DNA of 56,306 nt from Paucimonas lemoignei. Lineage in GTDB: Bacteria > Pseudomonadota > Gammaproteobacteria > Burkholderiales > Burkholderiaceae_D. Shown piece by piece: positions 52,969 through 56,306 of the stretch (positions are counted from its first letter, which is position 1; every line of letters starts with the position of its first letter). A program made the translations under genes and the position numbers. The stretch is taken from the NCBI RefSeq assembly GCF_004342585.1, contig NZ_SLZQ01000019.1, forward strand, positions 1 through 56,306, read 5' to 3'. Below the pieces are notes generated by a model, which worked only from the letters and a program-made list of their open reading frames with translations, was not told the origin of the DNA and ran no database searches.

Positions 52969-54345
52969 TCAACTCTTCTCTTCCGAGCTCCGCTCTTTAG
53001 CTCTCCTTTTCTCTTCTTCTTCAGCCAAGAAAGCAGCATGTAACCAATCTATCGGCGTTGAAAAATCCCCATTGCGCTCCCGCTCTTCTTGAGCTTCTGT
53101 GAGTACCCCTGTCAGGTATTCAGACAATTTGGCGAGATCTTCTTGCTTCTTCGTTAGCAATTCTTCGAGCGTACTACTTATGGAATCTTGGTGCGCATCG
53201 TAGTGGTCGCGCAATCTCTCAACCAATACATGCTTGTAAGGCTCCAAGGAAAGCACATTTACATCGCCGACTAGCATGGCAATTTGGCTGTCGCTCAGAT
53301 TCGTCTTTTCAAATAAGCGGCAGATAAACTCGTGCCGCATGATATGCGGGTTGATCTTTTCCGAGATCTCAGCGTGGCGGCACAGGTTTCGCCATGCGTG
53401 ATAATACTGGTACGGTATGCATTCCCTAGTCACCTTCTCCTCTTCTGTTCGGAGCCGACGAACCGGAGTGCCATCCGGCCGAGTCTTCCGGCGCTCGTTA
53501 GCGCGAGAGAAGAACAAGTATTTGCTGCCTGCTTCCTGAGCCTTAGCAACTTGCTCATGGATCGTTTTTGCCAAATTGTCAGTGAGCAAAATGGTGCGTG
53601 GATTGCGCTTTTTTGAGCCCCTTCTGGGAATGTGGATTCTTTTTTTATCTAGGTCTACCCAGCTAACTTCGATTTTGGCGGCTTCACCCGGTCGCGTGCC
53701 AGTGTTAAATACAAAATAGGTCCATGCGGCTAGGCAGGGATTTGTTCCTGGGGTGTTCATTAGGGCCATGGCCTCTTCGTACAGCCTTAGCTGCTGGCTT
53801 TCTGAAATGCGCCCCTCCCGGGGATAGCACCTTGGCAGATCGAATGAATCAGCCATGATGTTCACAGTTATATACTTGCGCCCTTTCGCCCACTTGAAAA
53901 CCGATGAAAGGAAAGCCTTTTCAAGCCGGATAGTATTTGCCGATACAAGCTTATTTGTCGGCTTACCGTTGGCATGTCGGACATACTCCCCACCACGAGC
54001 ATCCAGGTATTCCTGGATCACCAAGCTGTCGATGGTAGTAATGGCATAGTGGCCCAAACACTCAATTACGCGCACCGAGCATGATCGTTCGCGTGATTGA
54101 GTCGTAGGTGCTTTATTGCGATATACAGTCGACTGAAAATACTTCTCAACAATGTTAGCGAGCGTTCCAGTTTTAGCAATTCGAGGACTTGCCTGGTGGT
54201 AAGCAACAAGTAGTTCCGCTTCTTTAGCGGTCGCCCAGGCAGCTGCCTCTGCTCGCGTTTTGAATGTTTCCCCGAGTGTCGCCAACCCTTTACGGCGAAT
54301 CTGGGCTCGCCAAGAACCCGATGGAAGCTGATTAATAGTGGCCAT
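52969..54345 (-). CDS. int: Tyrosine recombinase (site-specific integrase)
   Basis: A 458-residue tyrosine recombinase. An arm-binding-like N-terminus (LPSGSWRAQIRRKGLATLGE) and a SAM-like core-binding domain (residues ~60-155) precede the catalytic domain. Catalytic residues are Arg218 (NTGTRPGEAAK), the His334-x-x-Arg337 pair in NPHIMRHEF and Tyr370 in EPYKHV. The C-terminal Glu/Lys-rich tail is longer than usual. It lies 138 bp from the right attachment core and is the enzyme expected to integrate and excise the island at tRNA-Leu(UAA). It is intact. Confidence 0.93.
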   Translation of the reverse strand: MATINQLPSGSWRAQIRRKGLATLGETFKTRAEAAAWATAKEAELLVAYHQASPRIAKTGTLANIVEKYFQSTVYRNKAPTTQSRERSCSVRVIECLGHYAITTIDSLVIQEYLDARGGEYVRHANGKPTNKLVSANTIRLEKAFLSSVFKWAKGRKYITVNIMADSFDLPRCYPREGRISESQQLRLYEEAMALMNTPGTNPCLAAWTYFVFNTGTRPGEAAKIEVSWVDLDKKRIHIPRRGSKKRNPRTILLTDNLAKTIHEQVAKAQEAGSKYLFFSRANERRKTRPDGTPVRRLRTEEEKVTRECIPYQYYHAWRNLCRHAEISEKINPHIMRHEFICRLFEKTNLSDSQIAMLVGDVNVLSLEPYKHVLVERLRDHYDAHQDSISSTLEELLTKKQEDLAKLSEYLTGVLTEAQEERERNGDFSTPIDWLHAAFLAEEEEKRRAKERSSEEKS

Positions 54346-54360
54346 ATGCGTCTTTTTTCA

Positions 54361-54377
54361 TGTGCACTTTTTGCACA
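54361..54377. promoter_or_regulatory. Putative integrase arm-type sites, right end
   Basis: TGTGCAC (54361-54367) and TTGCACA (54371-54377, the inverse of TGTGCAA) lie just upstream of the integrase start, matching the heptamers at the left end. They could be arm sites and also let the integrase control its own promoter. Confidence 0.55.
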
Positions 54378-54483
54378 CGGACTTTAACACATATTTATTT
54401 TAAGAAAAGTTATTCTTATAATTTTATTTGTTTTCAACAACTTACAAATAACACTACCGACCATCCGGAAGCACACACACAGC

Positions 54484-54494
54484 ATTTTAAGTCC
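54484..54494. repeat. Right attachment core (att), 11-bp direct repeat
   Basis: ATTTTAAGTCC, identical to 1533-1543. It lies in the anticodon arm of the split tRNA-Leu and marks the right island boundary, 139 bp from the integrase start. Confidence 0.88.
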
Positions 54495-54523
54495 GCTGTG
54501 TCTACCAATTTCACCACTCAGGC
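54484..54523 (-). tRNA. tRNA-Leu(UAA), 5' half of a split gene
   Basis: Read on the minus strand it starts GCCTGAG (acceptor), then the D arm (TGGTGAAATTGGTAGACACA) and the 5' anticodon stem and loop (GCGGACTTAAAA), ending at the 11-bp core. The T arm and 3' acceptor strand are missing and lie at 1480-1532. If transcribed, this half would read into the island. With the left half it completes one ordinary tRNA-Leu. Confidence 0.9.
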
Positions 54524-54541
54524 GGTGAGAGTCATACAAGT

Positions 54542-54564
54542 AAAAAAGCGCCATAGGCGCTTTT
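54542..54564. terminator. Hairpin with A and T runs upstream of the split tRNA half
   Basis: AAAAAAGCGCC-ATA-GGCGCTTTT is a 6-8 bp stem with runs on both sides, so it could end transcription in either direction. It lies only 18 bp ahead of the 5' tRNA half, leaving little room for that tRNA's promoter on the near side. The tRNA promoter may overlap it. Confidence 0.65.
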
Positions 54565-54659
54565 AATTTATGCATGCTCGAGGCGCTGCACGCAGTGTCG
54601 GCCGTACTTGATTTGCCGCGATCAGACGCTTTCAAATCACGCACTTAAGATCCCAGACG

Positions 54660-55356
54660 ACACGTCAGCCTTGAAACAGTGTTAAAGCACTCGGAACTTT
54701 ACCATAAATGAGAGTAAAACCAAATTAGCAATAGCCGATTATCAACTTCGGCATGTCGCCTTATCAAATTATTTCCGGTAATTCATCTCGCCAGTTTCGC
54801 GTTTAGCTCTTTGCGCCAAAGTCATTTTCCGCAAACGGTCAACAGCAAAAATTTCCTTGCCCTTTTGCCCTACTACCAACCCGCCTAAAGATCACGGTCA
54901 TTTGGCAAAACCACATCTCCAAAGTTTTCCTTTTTAGAACTAACCAAGTAAACGCTATTCACCCTGACGAATCTGTTTCGTCACTGCTAATGCGTTGATT
55001 CCGCGCAACAATAGTCAAAATTTAAATTGACAACATAAAATAAATTCCGAAAAAAAATATTTTTTCGCGGAACTATTTCCATTCGAAAACTTACTAATAG
55101 GCACATAGTTTCACGGAGGAATCTTTACATCGTACTTTTGCAAGCCAATGTAATGTTCACTGCAACAACTACTTTTTATTCTTATATGTAACGTAGTGTT
55201 GCATCAAGACAATGCCGCTTGGGTTCATCGTCGCGCGCATTGCATCTCGGCTCCTGACTTTTCTTTCAATTTCAACAGTCATTCCAGATTGCAACTGCCT
55301 GGTTCGCCCGGCGGCTGGGTCGTGCTGTTTCAAATTTTTCAAAAGGCTGAATAACT
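54660..55356. other. Gene-free chromosomal stretch upstream of the repeat protein
   Basis: About 700 bp of AT-rich DNA with no gene or clear regulatory structure. AT runs near 55020-55075 could hold the promoter of the secreted repeat protein that follows. Confidence 0.35.
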
Positions 55357-56306
55357 ATGCCAGTGGTTCACAAACAACCTAGTTCGTTCAAGCTGAAAAG
55401 CTCTCACGCTTTTCTTCTTTCTGCCGCATTCGGCTTGGCTCCGATGGCGATGGCCCAAAGCGCCCCGCAAATCACCAGTGATGCCAACAACGTTTATTAC
55501 CAATTCCCCTATAGCGGGACGCCTAGCTGGGTCCGTGTGTTCGTCGATACCGACCAGAATGCCAACACCGGCTATCGCAGCTATAACATCGGTTCGAGTT
55601 TCCTGATCGAGAATGGCAACCTGTACCGCTACACCGGCAGAAATGGTGCCTGGGGCTGGACCCTCGTGAAGAAGGTAAGTTCCACCACCAGCAATGGCGT
55701 GGCAAAAGTTACCGTTTCCAAAGCCGATCTCGGCTCGCCCAACGCACTGGACGCTGTTACTCAAACCAGCTCGCCGACGATCACCTCGACCAAATTGTCG
55801 AAAACGCTTGTTGATTCATCATCCAGCGATTCTTCGAGCGGCAATGCAGGTCAAGTCACTGCTGACGGCAGCAATTTCTATTACCAATTCCCTTATAGCG
55901 GCACGCCTAATTGGGTGCGCGTCTTCGTCGATACTGATCGCAATGCCAACACGGGCTTCCGTGGCTATAACATTGGCTCCAGCTTCCTGATCGAGAACGG
56001 CAACCTGTACCGTTACACCGGTAGCAATGGCGCCTGGGGTTGGGCTTTCGTGAAGAAAGTAAGTTCCACCACCAGCAATGGCGTGGCCAAAGTTACCGTT
56101 TCCAAAGCCGATCTCGGTTCGCCCAGCGCATTGGATGTCGTGACACAAACCGATGCACCATTGATCACCTCGACCAAGCTGTCGCTGGCATCCGGCGCTA
56201 TCGCGACGACCACGACTACTGCAGCAGCCACGACAACCACCCGCGCTGCGACCACGACAACCGCAGCAGCCACGACGACCACTCGTGCTGCCACCACCAC
56301 TACGGC
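55357..56306 (+). CDS. Secreted two-domain repeat protein with Thr/Ala-rich tail (partial)
   Basis: The gene starts at ATG 55357 (AAAGG 9 bases ahead) and is still open at the window's end. A signal peptide (HAFLLSAAFGLAPMAMAQ) is followed by two copies of a ~128-residue unit, with YYQFPYSGTPSWVRVFVDTD and NIGSSFLIENGNLYRYTG in each. The copies are nearly identical in DNA at a 384-bp offset, a recent duplication. From about 56205 the protein becomes TTTTAAATTTTRAA repeats, a Thr/Ala linker typical of secreted cell-surface or enzyme proteins. I do not recognise the family; a catalytic domain may lie beyond the window. Confidence 0.75.
   Translation, partial: MPVVHKQPSSFKLKSSHAFLLSAAFGLAPMAMAQSAPQITSDANNVYYQFPYSGTPSWVRVFVDTDQNANTGYRSYNIGSSFLIENGNLYRYTGRNGAWGWTLVKKVSSTTSNGVAKVTVSKADLGSPNALDAVTQTSSPTITSTKLSKTLVDSSSSDSSSGNAGQVTADGSNFYYQFPYSGTPNWVRVFVDTDRNANTGFRGYNIGSSFLIENGNLYRYTGSNGAWGWAFVKKVSSTTSNGVAKVTVSKADLGSPSALDVVTQTDAPLITSTKLSLASGAIATTTTTAAATTTTRAATTTTAAATTTTRAATTTT
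56205..56306 (+). repeat. 18-bp tandem repeat coding for Thr/Ala-rich linker
   Basis: An ACN-rich, GC(A/C/T)-rich unit of about 18 bp (ACCACGACTACTGCAGCAGC-like) repeats to the window's end, encoding alternating TTTTAAA and TTTTRAA. Codon choice varies between copies, so it is not a perfect satellite. Length variation between strains is likely. Confidence 0.7.

Larger units (their letters stand above)
1533..54494. mobile_element. About 53-kb genomic island / integrated plasmid inserted in tRNA-Leu(UAA)
   Basis: The element is bounded by 11-bp direct repeats that split a host tRNA-Leu(UAA), with a tyrosine integrase gene beside the right end and matching TGTGCA-type sites just inside both ends. 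Cargo includes a T6SS cassette, umuDC, a cdiBAI locus, a methyltransferase-helicase-nuclease operon, a CoiA/HD pair and several hypothetical genes. It also has a plasmid-like core: parA, a ribbon-helix-helix gene, phased repeats, a TrfA-like initiator and iterons. An intact foreign tRNA-Leu(UAA) sits beside the integrase. No relaxase, type IV secretion or coupling-protein genes were seen, so transfer would need help. Precise excision would rebuild the host tRNA. Confidence 0.88.

Noticed and set aside
1480-54523. Group I intron in tRNA-Leu(UAA)
   Set aside because: Such introns interrupt the anticodon loop at a similar place but are a few hundred bases long. Here the interruption is ~53 kb with an integrase and direct repeats.

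Overview
The window is a piece of a betaproteobacterial chromosome (Burkholderiales; gene content and style fit Oxalobacteraceae-like organisms, which is inference) carrying a large integrated element of about 53 kb. The chromosomal flanks are, on the left, the 3' end of etfA, a badI-type ring-hydrolase gene and a decayed ETF-ubiquinone oxidoreductase remnant (1-1479), and, on the right, a secreted repeat protein that runs off the window (55357-56306).

The key structure is a split tRNA gene. The 3' half of a minus-strand tRNA-Leu(UAA) lies at 1480-1543 and its 5' half at 54484-54523. The two halves share an 11-bp sequence that includes the anticodon loop, and their acceptor arms pair perfectly with each other. 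Everything between them is therefore an element inserted into the anticodon arm of a host tRNA-Leu(UAA). The element carries its own complete but unrelated-looking tRNA-Leu(UAA) (52880-52968), with its own promoter, abutting the tyrosine integrase gene (52969-54345). It seems to break a decoding gene and supply the replacement.

Inside the element, from left to right: a decayed MbcA-like antitoxin and small inverted repeats (1.6-2.2 kb); an HTH-AP2 protein; a type VI secretion cassette (vgrG, a two-enzyme cell-wall effector and a candidate immunity protein; 3.3-9.1 kb); an intact MbcA-like antitoxin gene; an SOS-controlled umuDC pair with a perfect LexA box (10.5-12.3 kb); an IS30 remnant; a contact-dependent inhibition locus cdiB-cdiA-cdiI, read on the minus strand (13.4-24.9 kb), with a PD-(D/E)XK-type toxin tip; a dead IS110/IS1111-type insertion sequence (25.4-26.8 kb); and small membrane, lipoprotein and hypothetical genes.

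From 29 to 36 kb lies a plasmid-style backbone: an H-NS-like protein, a GIY-YIG-like protein, a ribbon-helix-helix plus ParA partition pair flanked by two arrays of exactly 11-bp-phased repeats, an unusual tandem hairpin RNA whose 28-nt repeats resemble type I-F CRISPR repeats, and a TrfA-like replication initiator with six 22-bp-phased iterons. This suggests the island is, or contains, an integrated plasmid. No conjugation or relaxase genes were recognised.

From 37 to 46 kb is a defence-like block: a minus-strand, translationally coupled MmeI-like methyltransferase, SF2 helicase and GIY-YIG nuclease operon, facing a divergent HTH regulator, DUF4258-like and uracil-DNA-glycosylase-like operon driven by a strong promoter. 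An HD-hydrolase/CoiA-like nuclease pair follows, then several envelope or hypothetical genes, a small gene, the replacement tRNA and the integrase. The element thus combines weapons against neighbours (T6SS, CDI), defence against foreign DNA, SOS mutagenesis and plasmid maintenance.
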